Shown: piece by piece, positions 1 through 9,997 of the stretch | Layout of the letters: every line of letters starts with the position of its first letter | How positions within the stretch are numbered: the first letter of the stretch is position 1 | Notes under the pieces: generated by a model | The model's input: the letters and a program-made list of their open reading frames with translations, nothing else | Database searches by the model: none | Told to the model about the DNA's origin: nothing | Program-made: the position numbers and the translations under genes | Assembly: GCA_019973155.2 (NCBI GenBank) | Contig: BPQB01000034.1 | Location: 248,001-312,000 of the forward strand | Source: Phanerochaete sordida | Taxonomy: Eukaryota > Basidiomycota > Agaricomycetes > Polyporales > Phanerochaetaceae | Reading direction: 5' to 3' | Length of the DNA: 64,000 nt

Positions 1-93
1 AAGCGTGCCTTCGGGCTAACTTTGCGAGGTCAGAGACAGCTTGCTTCAGCGCTGGCTGCGAGAAGTCGACAGAAAGGCTGTGGACAGGACAGA

Positions 94-186
94 GTGACCG
101 TCGTCAGCAACCCTCTCGCTCGTCACGGACTCGCGTACACGAAGTGACCGGTGTCATGTGCACATGTCACCGCCGCGGGCCGTCAC
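94..186. promoter_or_regulatory. GTCAC/GTGAC-rich promoter-like segment at left edge
   Basis: Five GTCAC or GTGAC words lie within 93 bases (94, 122, 144, 166, 182). Their order and surroundings resemble the two divergent promoters of the duplicated units at about 1946-2049 and 6949-7023: a ctcgtcac word, then gcgta, then a GTGA or TGTGA word, then a cgtcacggc-like word. I infer that it is the promoter of a further unit lying left of the window. Bases 1-93 and 187-268 hold nothing else I can name, apart from the 3' flank of the F-box gene. Confidence 0.4.
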
Positions 187-268
187 GGCGTCGTCCAGCA
201 ACTGCGATATCAGGCCAGGAAAACAGATAAGCTTGGGCATAATATACATGAAGGGGGTTAGAAACGGC

Positions 269-1651
269 CTATAGGGGATTGGAGAGCACGATGTGCGCGT
301 CGAAGCGTTGGTGAGAGGACAGAGGGACGCGCTCTTTTACAATACTTTCCAGGATAGTCCGGTATGCGCGTCCGTCCCCATCCCACGACAGCGGTATGCT
401 GTAGCAAGTTATCGACCTGCCACCATCGTGCACCTCCTCTACCGATCTCCGCAGCTTCATCTCCATGCTGATGGTCATCGATCGTAGCCTTTCGACGATT
501 GCAACCACTGGTGTCCAGTCCAGCGCCTCGAGCGTCCGCCGGAAACGCTGCTCTAGGCCAGATACGTCTGGGTTGGGCTCGTTGTGGTTTATAGAAATGA
601 CGAATTCGACTTCAAAAGTCACATTGCAGACCGCAGCAGCGAGAGGGCTGCCCATGATATCTTGTATTTTCGCCCACGGCGAATCCAAGTGCGGCATATC
701 GGCAACGAGACGCTTGACAAAGCGCAGCGTGTGAAGACTCGGGCATGCGTGTTGGTACGTCTGTAGGCCGTGAAACACGTCTCTGAGGCAGACGAGCGTT
801 TGGAGAGCGGTGCATCGGCGGAGGAGACGGTGCAGAGCAGGAGTCATGTCGGTGATGTGCGGTACATTGAGGGGAGCTTGCACTGACAGCGTAGTCAGCG
901 AGGTGAAATCAAGGTGTGTGCACACTTTGTCGATCCAGATACTAGCAGAGCCGGTGTTCAAGAAGGTTAACTCGAGCGCTTTGACTTTGATCAGCTCGTC
1001 TGGTGGATGCAGTAAGCCAACGGAGGGCTCATGGAGTAAGTTGGTTTCGTAGAAAGAGACCGTAGAAATGGAACGAAAGCAGGACAAGAGGTTGTATATG
1101 TCCTGCAGTACGACGGTAGGACAGAAGAACGTCAATCGAAAGCTGCGTAAGGATCGAGGAGGGGTTGGTATGACAGCTGGAACTGCCTCAGATAGAAATT
1201 GGAGATGTTCGAGCTCGAGATCTTGGATGTGGGGGAGAAGGTCGAGGATGGCCATGACCTCTTGCGGCGATGTCGACCGACGAATGACGTGAGGTCCGTG
1301 CCACATCATTGTGATGCATAGCTCTTGTACATTCTCACGAATGCGAGGGGAGCCCTCCAACAGCGATTTTACGCCATCAAGAGTTTCTGAGCCGCCAAGG
1401 AGATGACCGCACCAACAAACGCTTCGACGCCTGTCATGTCCCCAAACCCCGGGCCAATGGCGTCGGCACGGAGGCCAGCGTAGGCAGGAGAAGAGATGAT
1501 AGGAGCTCGCAGGGAGCCACTGCCGGCAAACGAGGGAGCATGGTTGAAGGGTCTTCTTGTCATCGTGTAGGAAATCGATGACCCAGTCGACTAGTTCCTG
1601 AGGGAAGGTGCGGGGGCGTCGACGCAGCGCAATGTCGACGTTGTCCGACAT
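269..1651 (-). CDS. F-box protein with leucine-rich C-terminal region (copy A)
   Basis: A single-exon gene of 460 residues. The F-box is at residues 16-55 (FPQELVDWVIDFLHDD..., then SLVCRQWLPASSYHLF), the usual form in mushroom F-box families, where it binds Skp1 in an SCF ubiquitin ligase. The rest is leucine-rich with irregular LRR-like strands and no other recognisable domain, so the substrate is unknown. It is a close paralogue of the gene at 5331-6701; both end with the same short tail (residues HIVLSNP). A 5' leader intron is likely: on the minus strand a GTATTT donor at 1723 and a TGCAG acceptor ending at 1664 lie just upstream of the ATG. It faces the truncated coiled-coil gene at 2269. 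Membership of the F-box family is secure; any specific target would be a guess. Confidence 0.85.
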   Translation of the reverse strand: MSDNVDIALRRRPRTFPQELVDWVIDFLHDDKKTLQPCSLVCRQWLPASSYHLFSCLRWPPCRRHWPGVWGHDRRRSVCWCGHLLGGSETLDGVKSLLEGSPRIRENVQELCITMMWHGPHVIRRSTSPQEVMAILDLLPHIQDLELEHLQFLSEAVPAVIPTPPRSLRSFRLTFFCPTVVLQDIYNLLSCFRSISTVSFYETNLLHEPSVGLLHPPDELIKVKALELTFLNTGSASIWIDKVCTHLDFTSLTTLSVQAPLNVPHITDMTPALHRLLRRCTALQTLVCLRDVFHGLQTYQHACPSLHTLRFVKRLVADMPHLDSPWAKIQDIMGSPLAAAVCNVTFEVEFVISINHNEPNPDVSGLEQRFRRTLEALDWTPVVAIVERLRSMTISMEMKLRRSVEEVHDGGRSITCYSIPLSWDGDGRAYRTILESIVKERVPLSSHQRFDAHIVLSNPL

Positions 1652-2268
1652 AGCAGTGTTTCACTGCATACAAAGAAACATAATCAGACTATCATAGCAC
1701 TAACAACTGTAAAAGAGAAATACCTTGTAAGCCGCCGTATTGACCTCTGAACACTCAGGGGTCGTCCTGCCACACTGGCTGGCAGCTTCCCGCGAGATAT
1801 GCACCAACGACGGCGCTACGTTCCCGACTGCTGGACGAGTTCTCCTGTCCGGTGCGACGTTGTCGCTGAGGGCTAGAATTGAGACGACGGAAAGAATGTG
1901 CGCAGGGTAGTGCAGGACGCTCGAGGTCGCGATTCAACGAAACTCGTCACGCACTAGCGTATGCGATGTGATATTGGTCACGTGTATATGTCACTCATGC
2001 GCGCCGTCACAGCATCGGCTTGTTGGTACCGGACCTCCACCGCTGTCACTGCAGTCTGCCCTCGCAGCCCCCTATGAAGCGAGTAAGTCATGTTCTTATC
2101 TTACATAATATCTCACTATTACTGACTAATATATGATTGCATCCAGACATTTATCTATGCGTCTCAGTCTGGGTTCGCCGGCGGTGCTCGTGCTCGACGA
2201 GTCACCTTCGGAAGGGTCGACAGCCTGAGCTGAGAAGCACGAAGCGAATCTAATAGCGGATCAAGTAC
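1652..2268. promoter_or_regulatory. Bidirectional promoter and leader exons, unit A
   Basis: Intergenic segment between the F-box gene and the coiled-coil pseudogene. GTCAC words occur at 1946, 1977 (within TCACGTG), 1990, 2006 and 2045. On the plus strand a leader intron at 2083-2146 (GTAAGT donor, CTGACTAAT branch region, CAG acceptor) is flanked by ATGAAGCGA and by a segment that in this copy reads as a 31-codon ORF ending at 2233. The same arrangement recurs at 7091-7250 in unit B, where one extra base changes the reading frame. A 5' untranslated exon pair is therefore more likely than a peptide gene. Confidence 0.5.
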
Positions 2269-3060
2269 TTACCATATCGGACTCGCTGCGCTTCAAGATC
2301 GGGCCTCCGCTGAATACCATTCGTATGCGACTCTGAAGTCCACTGTTCTCTGGTACACCTCCGAGATCGAGCGTACCGAGAAGATACAAGCACAAAAGAC
2401 CTGGAAGTACACAGAAACATGCGAGCAGCTCGACCAGTTACAACGTGAGAACGAGTTCTCATCAACACGTCTCGAAAGCATTCGTGTAAGTGCACAGTCT
2501 TCGCATCGTGCTTTCGCTGACTTTGCGCCAGAACACCCACACCGATGTCTCGGCAACCATCGCACGTCTTTCCTGCAGGAAGCAGGCAGCCGAAGCCGCC
2601 TGCAACGCCACCGCCAGCCGCCTCCTCGAGCTCACCGCCAGCATCGACAAGCTGAAGGAAGCGGCAGAGGTGCAAGCAGCTGCTCTTCGCTCCATGCTCG
2701 CACGGCGCACGAGGGCCATGCAAAAGCGCCGTAATGCCGTCCAGGACAAGAGGGCGGCGGCGGCGGCGCTCAAGAACGACATAGCCGCGGCTCGCCAGGC
2801 TCTCGAGACGACCTTGGCCGCACTCGGCACTCAACGCGCCGCTCTCAAGGCAGAGCAGATGCGTCTTTCAGCCGTTCAACGTAATGCGAAGGCTTCGCAC
2901 GAGCGAGGGCTCGAGGACCTCGCCAAGCACACTTCCCTTGCGGCCGAGAGCCTTACGACGACCAGGACCAGCGTCATACTCGCCCGGAATACCCGCGAAG
3001 TCGAGCTGGCGGCAGCGATGGAACGCCGCGCCGCTGCGGTCCAGCAGCTGGAACACACTT
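2269..3060 (+). pseudogene. Coiled-coil membrane protein, copy A, truncated at both ends
   Basis: The sequence matches exon 2 and the first part of exon 3 of the intact gene at 7484-9979 at high identity. The shared intron is kept (2486-2531; GTAAGT donor, GCCAG acceptor) and the joined frame is open (HIGLAALQDRASAEYHSYAT onward). Exon 1, the upstream promoter part and the first codons of exon 2 are missing: similarity jumps from the base equivalent to 7276 to that equivalent to about 7820, a deletion of about 543 bases. The 3' side loses similarity at about 3054, just before the inverted-repeat end at 3061. About two thirds of exon 3 is lost, so a stop comes from unrelated sequence at 3107. 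A truncated cytosolic product cannot be excluded, since the frame is intact. Confidence 0.8.
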
Positions 3061-4979
3061 CGCATCAGCAAAAAAAGGAGAAGCTTCTAAGCTCCGGCAT
3101 GGTTTAGAAGACGAAGCCTGACTGACACGCGCTTAGCAGACCAGACAAGGTAATCCCAGTCTGCTATGGCAATAGCACGCCATGGCTGGTCATATCTGAC
3201 GGATATTACCTTTGCAAGGCAATGTCAGTCAGATATATGCATAGAATCCCAGCTAACGTGATCTCTGACAGACATGGCCTTAGCAGACCACACGCGAGTC
3301 AGGCGGCTAGCACCAGTCCAGCCGAGCAGCCGCGCAGAACTTGTCCCGCGCGCACGTCACACCGTCCGTCATGTTTTATTCACTTCCGCATGGAATGTGG
3401 TCTGATATTACATACTATTCCAATTAAGCATCGTCTAGCAAAGCTTGGTGTCGAATTTGGAAAAGCGGACGACGTCGCGCACATCGCAAGGGCTCAGTCG
3501 GCGACACGACCGCCTTGAGCTTCGATGGACTAACATATGTTGATGCAGTATCGTTATGAGTGGAACGCAGGCCCTCAGATCGATACCGGGTGTCAGAGCA
3601 GCCGAACGAGCCTTGCACGGACGCGATCCGAGTGTAGCCTCCGCGCTGCAAAATCAGGTCTCATGCCTTCGGCTTGAGGACAGATCCCCAAGTCCTGGCG
3701 AGCGCCTTACATGTGGCGGGGTTCGACAGGTGATGCGTGATGCTCGAGTAACACTAGCCTCGAGCCCCAACGAATGTCCATTCTAGGAATGGCCATACCG
3801 TTTCAGGGTATATAATCGGCTCACCTCCATTTTCCCCTCTTGAACCCCAACCACCACCATCCCCGCTCGAGCTCCCGCCTGCCGTCCGAATTCCTGTCTT
3901 TCTGCTCGAATTCCTACCTCTTCGACCGCAGCGGGCACATTTACGGTGCCACCCTCGACCTCCTCGACTCCGCTATGGACTTCACGCCCTCTTGAAGACT
4001 CACGTCCCCTATCGGTACGCTTATATGCGCTATGTTTGCCATCGGTATGCTGATGCTTGGTGTGCGCGACTTGCGCGCGATCCCCAGATAGGAACGCACT
4101 GGCAAATGGTTAGTTTCCCGGTATAAGACCCCATTTGCGCGAACTTACCGGCGTTTGCCTTGCAGAGCTTTGCGTAGCATTCGAAAGTTGCGGTTCTCCG
4201 CACCAATGCAGGCCGCAGAACATGTAAGTGCAAGCCCTTCGCTCGAGGACCGTGTTTGACACGCTCTGCTAAGTCGCAGCATCGGGATACATCGTCGTTC
4301 AGTATGTAGACGACCGCGCACCGCGGGTGCAATTGGCCAAGGACGTGAGGGAATACAACGCCCATCGCCGCTTTTCTTACTGACATAATCACTAGCAGAG
4401 ATTGCCGGGATCCTGATTGTAGAGGGCGGTTTCCGCCGTATAGTCAAGCGGTTCTTGACTCCCACATAGGTATGTCTTGTATTCTCGCACCTATGACACT
4501 CCTCTCACGGACTACTTGTGTTGTCCAGAGCATCGGGCACTCGCATCGCGGTACACCACGTCAGTAGCCCGTCAAACACCGCCGCCCAGCGCTTCCATGG
4601 TCCACTTCGTGCTCTGCCCGGTCCCCTGCGTAGTGCCCTGTCGCCTCTGTCGTCGTGTACCAGTATTCAGTAGCGTAGAAAATATACATTATATGCAAAA
4701 TCTGACCTGAAAGCGATGGCATAAATTGGGAATTAAATCGAAGGGATATTGAATTTATGCACTGCTATGATATTGCCCTCTATGACTTTGGCTGGCCTTC
4801 CATGCGTTCCCAGTCAGACATCTCGTACAAGGCTTGCCTGTCTGCCATGCATTCCAGGAGATAAGGCCTCCTCACCTAGTTATCTAAGGTTAACCCAGAC
4901 TGCCATGCCTTACAAGCGCCGCCAACGCAGGTATGGGCTGCTAAACCCTTTCTAAGGCCTTCATAATTTTGCTGATGCG
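3061..4979. mobile_element. 1.9-kb interval bounded by 13-bp inverted repeats
   Basis: The left end CGCATCAGCAAAA (3061-3073) and the right end TTTTGCTGATGCG (4967-4979) are perfect inverted complements; looser similarity continues inward (aagctt/cttag tracts). The left end coincides with the point where similarity of the coiled-coil copy A to copy B stops. Short related words such as AAGGTAATCCCAGTCTGC (about 3149) and AAGGTTAACCCAGACTGCC (about 4887) lie near both ends, as subterminal repeats do in DNA transposons. No transposase frame was recognised and no clear target duplication is visible, so this could be a non-autonomous element, or a chance pair of ends around unrelated sequence. Confidence 0.4.
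4025..4710 (+). CDS. Hypothetical five-exon gene of unknown function (possibly decayed)
   Basis: No long ORF, but a chain of splice-like signals gives one open frame: exons 4025-4108, 4178-4223, 4280-4301, 4399-4469 and 4529-4710, with phases that agree and a product of about 134 residues ending TGA. The four introns carry GTTAGT, GTAAGT, GTATGT and GTATGT donors and AG acceptors; the third can also be read as 4345-4398 with a CTGAC branch site. A TATATAA box at 3809 lies upstream in a pyrimidine-rich context, and additional 5' exons are possible. The predicted protein has cysteine-rich stretches (DCRDPDCRGRF; CPVPCVVPCRLC) and resembles no family I know. It lies inside the inverted-repeat interval. 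It may be a pseudogene; transcript data would settle the model. Confidence 0.3.
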
Positions 4980-5330
4980 GTTCTTCGAAGTCCGCCCCGC
5001 GTTCCGCCGGCATCGCCCGTGCGTGCCAGAATGGCTAGGAACGAGACTAGCAACTTCTCGGTTGGCTCAAGGCTCTGGATCCTACATAAACCAGCCGTAC
5101 CATGGAACTAGGTACTCCAGAGCAAGTCAGCCCTATCACCAGCTATCTGGCAGCCCCAGAGCACTAAGATGTGAGCCACGACGCACGAAAGATGCATCAT
5201 GTCATGCTCTACCTGCCTGTACCGATCTAGCGGCCACGACTTCGCCAGGTATAGAGGAACAGATATGCTGGGGAGCATTGTACGAGCAACGCGAGCTATA
5301 ATATACATGTGGGGAATTTGAAACGGCCTC
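4980..5330. other. Intergenic spacer
   Basis: I see no gene here. The sequence becomes similar to the 3' flank of F-box copy A only from about 5292 (taatatacatg), which marks the left boundary of the duplicated unit. Upstream of that the two copies are unrelated. Confidence 0.5.
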
Positions 5331-6701
5331 CTAGGCGGGATTGGAGAGCACGATGTGCGCGTCGAAGCGTTGGTGAGAGGTCAGAGGGACGCGTTCTTGT
5401 ACGATACTTTCCAGGATCGTCCGATATGGATGTTCGTGCCCTCCCCACGACACCTGTATGTTGTAGTATTCCACCGCTCTGGTCGCTTCGTGTACCTCTC
5501 TCGTCTTTTTCCGCAGCGTCATCGTCATGCTGATGGTCATCGACCGTAGCCTGTCGATGATTGCAACCAACGGTGTCCAGTTCAGCGCCTCGAGTGTCCG
5601 CCGGAAGCGCTGCTCTAGGCCGGACGCGTCTGGGTCGGGCTCATTGTAATCTATGAGAATGTCGAACACGATATCAAAAGTCACATCGCAGACCGCAGCA
5701 GCAATGGGGCTGCCCATGATAATTTGTATGTTCGCCCATGGCGCCATTGAGTGCGGCGAGAGATAGTTGATGAAGCGCAGCTGGCGAAGAGTCGGACATG
5801 CGTATTGGTATGTCAGTAGACCGTGGAACACGTCTCTGAGGCAGACGAGCGTTTGAAGAGCGGTGCATCGGCGAAGGAGACGGTGCAGAGCCGGAGTCAT
5901 GTCAATGTTGTGCACTACATCATCGAAGGGAGCTTGCACTGACAGCGTAGTCAGTGGGGCGAGGTCGAGGTGCGTGCACACCTTGTCGATCCAGACGTTG
6001 GCATAGTCGTGATCGAACAGGGATAACTCGAGCGCTTTGACTTCGATTGGCTCGTCTGGTGGATACAGCAAGCCAACGGAGGGCTCATGGAGTAGGTTGG
6101 TGTCGTGGAAAGAAAGCGTGGAGATGGAGCGAAAGCAGGATAGGAGATTGTATATGTCCTGCAGTACGACGGTAGGACAGAAAAACGCCAATCGAAGGCT
6201 ATGTAAGGATCGAGGTGGAGTTGGTATGACAGCTGGAACCGTCTCGGACAAAAATTGTAGATGTTGGAGCTCGAGACTGTGGCAGCGAGGGAGAAGGTCG
6301 AGGATGTCTATGATCTGCTGCGGCGATGTCGACCGACGAACGACATGGGGGACATGCCACATCATGGTAATGCGTAGCTCGTGTACATTGTCACGAATGC
6401 GAGGAGAGCCTTCGAGCAGCGACTGTACGCCATCAAGAGTCTCAGACTCGCCAAGGAGTGGGCCGCATCGACAGATACTTTGAAGCCCCTCGCGCTCCCG
6501 GACCCAGTGGCGTCGGCACGGAGGCCATTGTAGACGTGAAAATAGATGGAAGGAGCTCGCGGAGAGCCAGATTCGGTGGGCAAGGGAGCATGATAGAAGT
6601 GCCTCTTTGTCATCGTGTAGGAAGTCGATGACACAGTCGACTAGCTCTTGCGGGAAGGTGAAGGAGGGTTGACCTGACGCGACGTCCACATCGCCTGACA
6701 T
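5331..6701 (-). CDS. F-box protein with leucine-rich C-terminal region (copy B)
   Basis: A single-exon gene of 456 residues and the close paralogue of the 269-1651 gene, collinear along nearly its whole length. The F-box is at residues 15-54 (FPQELVDCVIDFLHDD..., SLAHRIWLSASSFHLF). The middle contains matching leucine-rich blocks (DLLPRCHSLELQHLQFL; RSLHSLRLAFFCP). As in copy A, a leader intron is suggested on the minus strand: donor AAG|GTACGT near 6776 and a CTGCAG acceptor near 6712, directly before the ATG. It diverges from the intact coiled-coil gene at 7484. Its role is inferred to be an SCF substrate adaptor; no partner can be named from sequence. Confidence 0.85.
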   Translation of the reverse strand: MSGDVDVASGQPSFTFPQELVDCVIDFLHDDKEALLSCSLAHRIWLSASSFHLFSRLQWPPCRRHWVREREGLQSICRCGPLLGESETLDGVQSLLEGSPRIRDNVHELRITMMWHVPHVVRRSTSPQQIIDILDLLPRCHSLELQHLQFLSETVPAVIPTPPRSLHSLRLAFFCPTVVLQDIYNLLSCFRSISTLSFHDTNLLHEPSVGLLYPPDEPIEVKALELSLFDHDYANVWIDKVCTHLDLAPLTTLSVQAPFDDVVHNIDMTPALHRLLRRCTALQTLVCLRDVFHGLLTYQYACPTLRQLRFINYLSPHSMAPWANIQIIMGSPIAAAVCDVTFDIVFDILIDYNEPDPDASGLEQRFRRTLEALNWTPLVAIIDRLRSMTISMTMTLRKKTREVHEATRAVEYYNIQVSWGGHEHPYRTILESIVQERVPLTSHQRFDAHIVLSNPA

Positions 6702-7483
6702 GGCAAGCTGCAGCTGTGTACAAAAAGCAACGGGTTAAATTCGCAATGTAGCGTTGGCGACTTCGAAGAGACGTACCTTGAGTGCACCGAAGCGAAAAAC
6801 CGACCTATGCGACGGTCTTATTCCCTTGCGCGTAATTGAGACTGAGAATAATCGTGCAACGAGCTCGTGCAGGCAGGAATTGCGCAGTGAGCTAGGTGAC
6901 CACAGAGAAATGTGCGCGCAGGAGACCCAACGAGTCAAAACGAGGCTCGTCACGCACCGGCGACGGTCCGGCGTATGCGAAGTGACAGAGTCACGTGCGG
7001 AGGTCACCTTTGCGCGCCGTCACGGCGGCGGCTTGTTGGTCTCCGACCTCCACCGCTGTCACTGCAGTACTTGTGCCCTGGTAGCTGCCTATGAAGCGAG
7101 TGAATTATATTCTTATCCCACATTTACTTACTAATATGTGTTTGGATTCAGACATTTTGCTATGCGTCTCAGTATGGGGCCCGCCGGCGGTGCTCGTGCT
7201 CGACGAGTCACCTTCGGAAGGGTCGACAGCCTGAGCTGAGAAGCACGAAGCGCGTGCGATAGCAGACCAAGAACTTCCACTTACAGGGGGGGGGGTCTGT
7301 TCTAACGTCTTTTGATATGCTGAAGTAGCCATAGGGTGAGTTCTGTGCCCCAGGCTCTTGAAGCTGAGGAGCGCTGCCCGTCCGTCGCGTTCAAAACTGG
7401 CCCGATGTCAATCCGGGCTGGTGCAGGTCAGCCTCTCCCTCGTGCTGTTAAAAGGCTCTGTTTAGCGATTTTCCCCCTCAACA
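6702..7483. promoter_or_regulatory. Bidirectional promoter and leader, unit B
   Basis: GTCAC/GTGAC words occur at 6949, 6982, 6990 (AGTCACGTG), 7003 and 7019, in the same order as in unit A. A leader intron at 7100-7151 (GTGAAT donor, CTTACTAAT branch region, TTCAG acceptor) aligns with the one in unit A. A ten-base G run lies at 7286-7295. The segment 7277-7483 is the part that was lost from copy A together with exon 1. Confidence 0.5.
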
Positions 7484-9979
7484 ATGACACCCATATCCTC
7501 TGTGCTGACACGCGCGGCGACGCTCTTCGCGACGTTGTTCGTGTTCGCCGCCATATACGGCTACCGAGAATCCTTCATTCAGCTACTCTCCCCTGATATG
7601 GTCTCTCTCATAACGTCGACTTGCGCTTCGCTCGATATGGCACTGGCTGCCGGGCAGAATGTTCTCTTTGGGTCCAACGGCCTCCACCGCCAAGAAGCCT
7701 TCTTTGTTTATACAGCATGGCTTATCACTGTAAGTTCCCGGATATTCGCTCAGTATAGAGGCTGACTCTGCTTCGTAAGACGTTAGCTGCCTCGGACGTG
7801 GTAGCTGACTTCCTCAAATACCATATCGGAGTCGCTGCGCTTCAAGATCGGGCCTCCGCTGAGTACCATTCGTATGCGACTCTGAAGTCCAGTGCTCTCT
7901 GGCACACCTCCGAGATCGAGCGTACCGAGAAGATACAAACACACAAGACCCGGAAGTACACAAAAACATGCGAGCAGCTCGGCCAGTTGCAGCGTGAGAA
8001 CGAGGTCTCGTCGACACGTCTCGAAAGCATTCGTGTAAGTGCACAGTCTCCGCCTTGTGCTTTCGCTGACTTTGCGCCAGAACACACACAACGATGTTTC
8101 GGCAACCATCGCACGTCTTTCGCCCAAGAATCAGGCCGCCGAAGCCGCCTGCAGCACCACTGCCAGCCGTCTCCTCGAGCTCACCGCCAGCATCGACAAG
8201 CTCAAGGAAGCGGCAGAGCTGCAAGCAGCTGCTCTTCGCTCCATGCTCGCCCGGCGCACGAGGGCCATGCAAAAGCGCCGTAATGCCGTCCAGGACAAGA
8301 GGGTGGTGGCAGCGGCGCTCAAGAACGACATAGCCGAGGCTCGCCAAACTCTCGAGACGACCTTGGCCGCACTCGTCGCCCAACGTGCCGCTCTCAAGAC
8401 AGAGCAGATGCGTCTTTCAGCCGTTCAGCGTAACGCGAAGGCTTCGCACGAGCAAGAGCTCGAGGACCTCGCCAAGCACACTTCCTTTGCGACCGAGAGC
8501 TTTACGACGGCCGAAACCAGCATCACACTCACCCGGAATACCCGCCAGGTCGAGCTGGCAGCGCTGGGATGCCGCGCCGCTGCGGCGCAGCAGCTCCAAA
8601 CACGGAAGGCCGAGCTCGCGAACTTCAACACAGAACGCGCCGAGTTGCGGGACAAAATCAGCTCACTTAACGCTGAGCTCGTTGGGTCAGCAGCCGAGCT
8701 CGCTCACGTCCCAGAAGCGAACGTCACCGGCATCGCCGCACTCACGACGCGCACCGTCCATGCCCATGCCGACAACATCGCCCAGCAGATGACACTTGAG
8801 GAGCGCAAGGCGACCCTGATCCCGGCGGCCGCCTTCTCCTCACGCCTCGTCACCGACACCCAGGCGAGCCTCGAGTTCAGCGCCACCGAGCACCGCCTGC
8901 ACATGGAGCACTGCGCTGCCTCGCGAGTGCGGTCCACCGTCCTCCTCGCAGGTGCCAAGTCCTGGCTAGACTGCCTGCGCTCCGCCAAGGTCGCCAGGAC
9001 CGCCGAGGTCGCTGCCCTCCGCGCCGCACGCGCACCTAGCGACGAGCAGCGTGCGGACCTCGCCGGGCTGCAATTGCGTCTCGAGAGGGCGAGCGAGGGC
9101 TGGGCAGATGCGCGCGCGGCGCAGCCGAAAATCGAGGCGGAACTGCGCGCAGCGAGGCGTACGCTCGAAGACACGCGGGCAAGGAACTACGCATCATTGC
9201 GCGCGTTGCGCCGCCACGTTCGGACCGACTACACGGAAGGCCTCACGACGACGCTTGCAGAGACAAAGGCGCGCGCCGAAGCACTTGAGGCTGCCGCTCA
9301 GGCTGCGAGAGGCAGGGGAGATGCCACACTTGCTGATCTGGACACGAGAAAGGTCGAGGAGGAGGCCGAGTTGGCTTTGGCGTGCGAGGACAAAGAGGAG
9401 AAGGAGGACCACCTCAGGCGCCTGAAGGAGGAGCTGGCGGCGATCAGAGGGGAGACAGTGAACTTCAAGGATGCGCGCGAGGACGGCCGGCTCTCGTTCA
9501 ACAAGCAGCTCAAGAAGGCGACAGAACGGCACCAGGAGCTCCATGGTCAGCTTGCTGAGGCGGATTCGACCCATAGTCAAGAGCTCGCGGGCCTCGAGGA
9601 GCGGGTAGCGGCGCTGCGCAAGGCAGCGATCGAGCGCATAGAGGCGGGTTGGGTAGATGAAGCATCCCATACGACCGCGCCGGGGTTTGTTTGGGAATCA
9701 AGTCGCGACGGAACACCCGCGCGCGAGGAGGTCGGCCAAGATACCTCTTCGTATCCGGTCACGCCCGGGCTGACGCGCACCTCTGGGACGTGGTCTCGCA
9801 CTGCTTCGCTCTCCCCTGCTCTCCCAAGTCCCGTACTGTACGAGTGCTCCGCATTGGTAGCACGTATCGTAGGCGACGAGGCAGAGTCAGAGCAGCGGAA
9901 AGGAGCAGAGGTGAAGTCAGCCGAGGGGAAGATGGACAGGCGGTTCTCCGGTCCTCAACACTGTGCCTTCTTCAGCTAG
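7484..9979 (+). CDS. N-terminally membrane-anchored long coiled-coil protein (copy B)
   Basis: Three exons, 7484-7729, 7780-8034 and 8081-9979, give 799 residues; both introns are 50 nt or less and phase 0. Residues about 8-25 (TRAATLFATLFVFAAIYGY) form a hydrophobic N-terminal segment and a second, weaker one is near residues 73-85. From about residue 85 to 680 the protein is almost continuous heptad-like coiled coil, rich in A, E, K, R and L, resembling SMC or myosin tails in composition only. A Ser/Thr/Pro-rich tail follows (SRDGTP, then TRTSGTWSR and YECSALVAR) and is conserved in the paralogue at 41636. I know of no named family. A structural role at a membrane is an inference. It diverges from the F-box gene at 5331 and a TA-flanked repeat element begins 19 bases after its stop. 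Confidence 0.8.
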
Positions 9980-9997
9980 CCGGGCGTATCCAATATA

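Noticed and set aside
2074..2233. Spliced 31-residue peptide gene
   Set aside because: The frame is broken by one base in the paralogous unit B although the intron is kept, so a leader is more likely.
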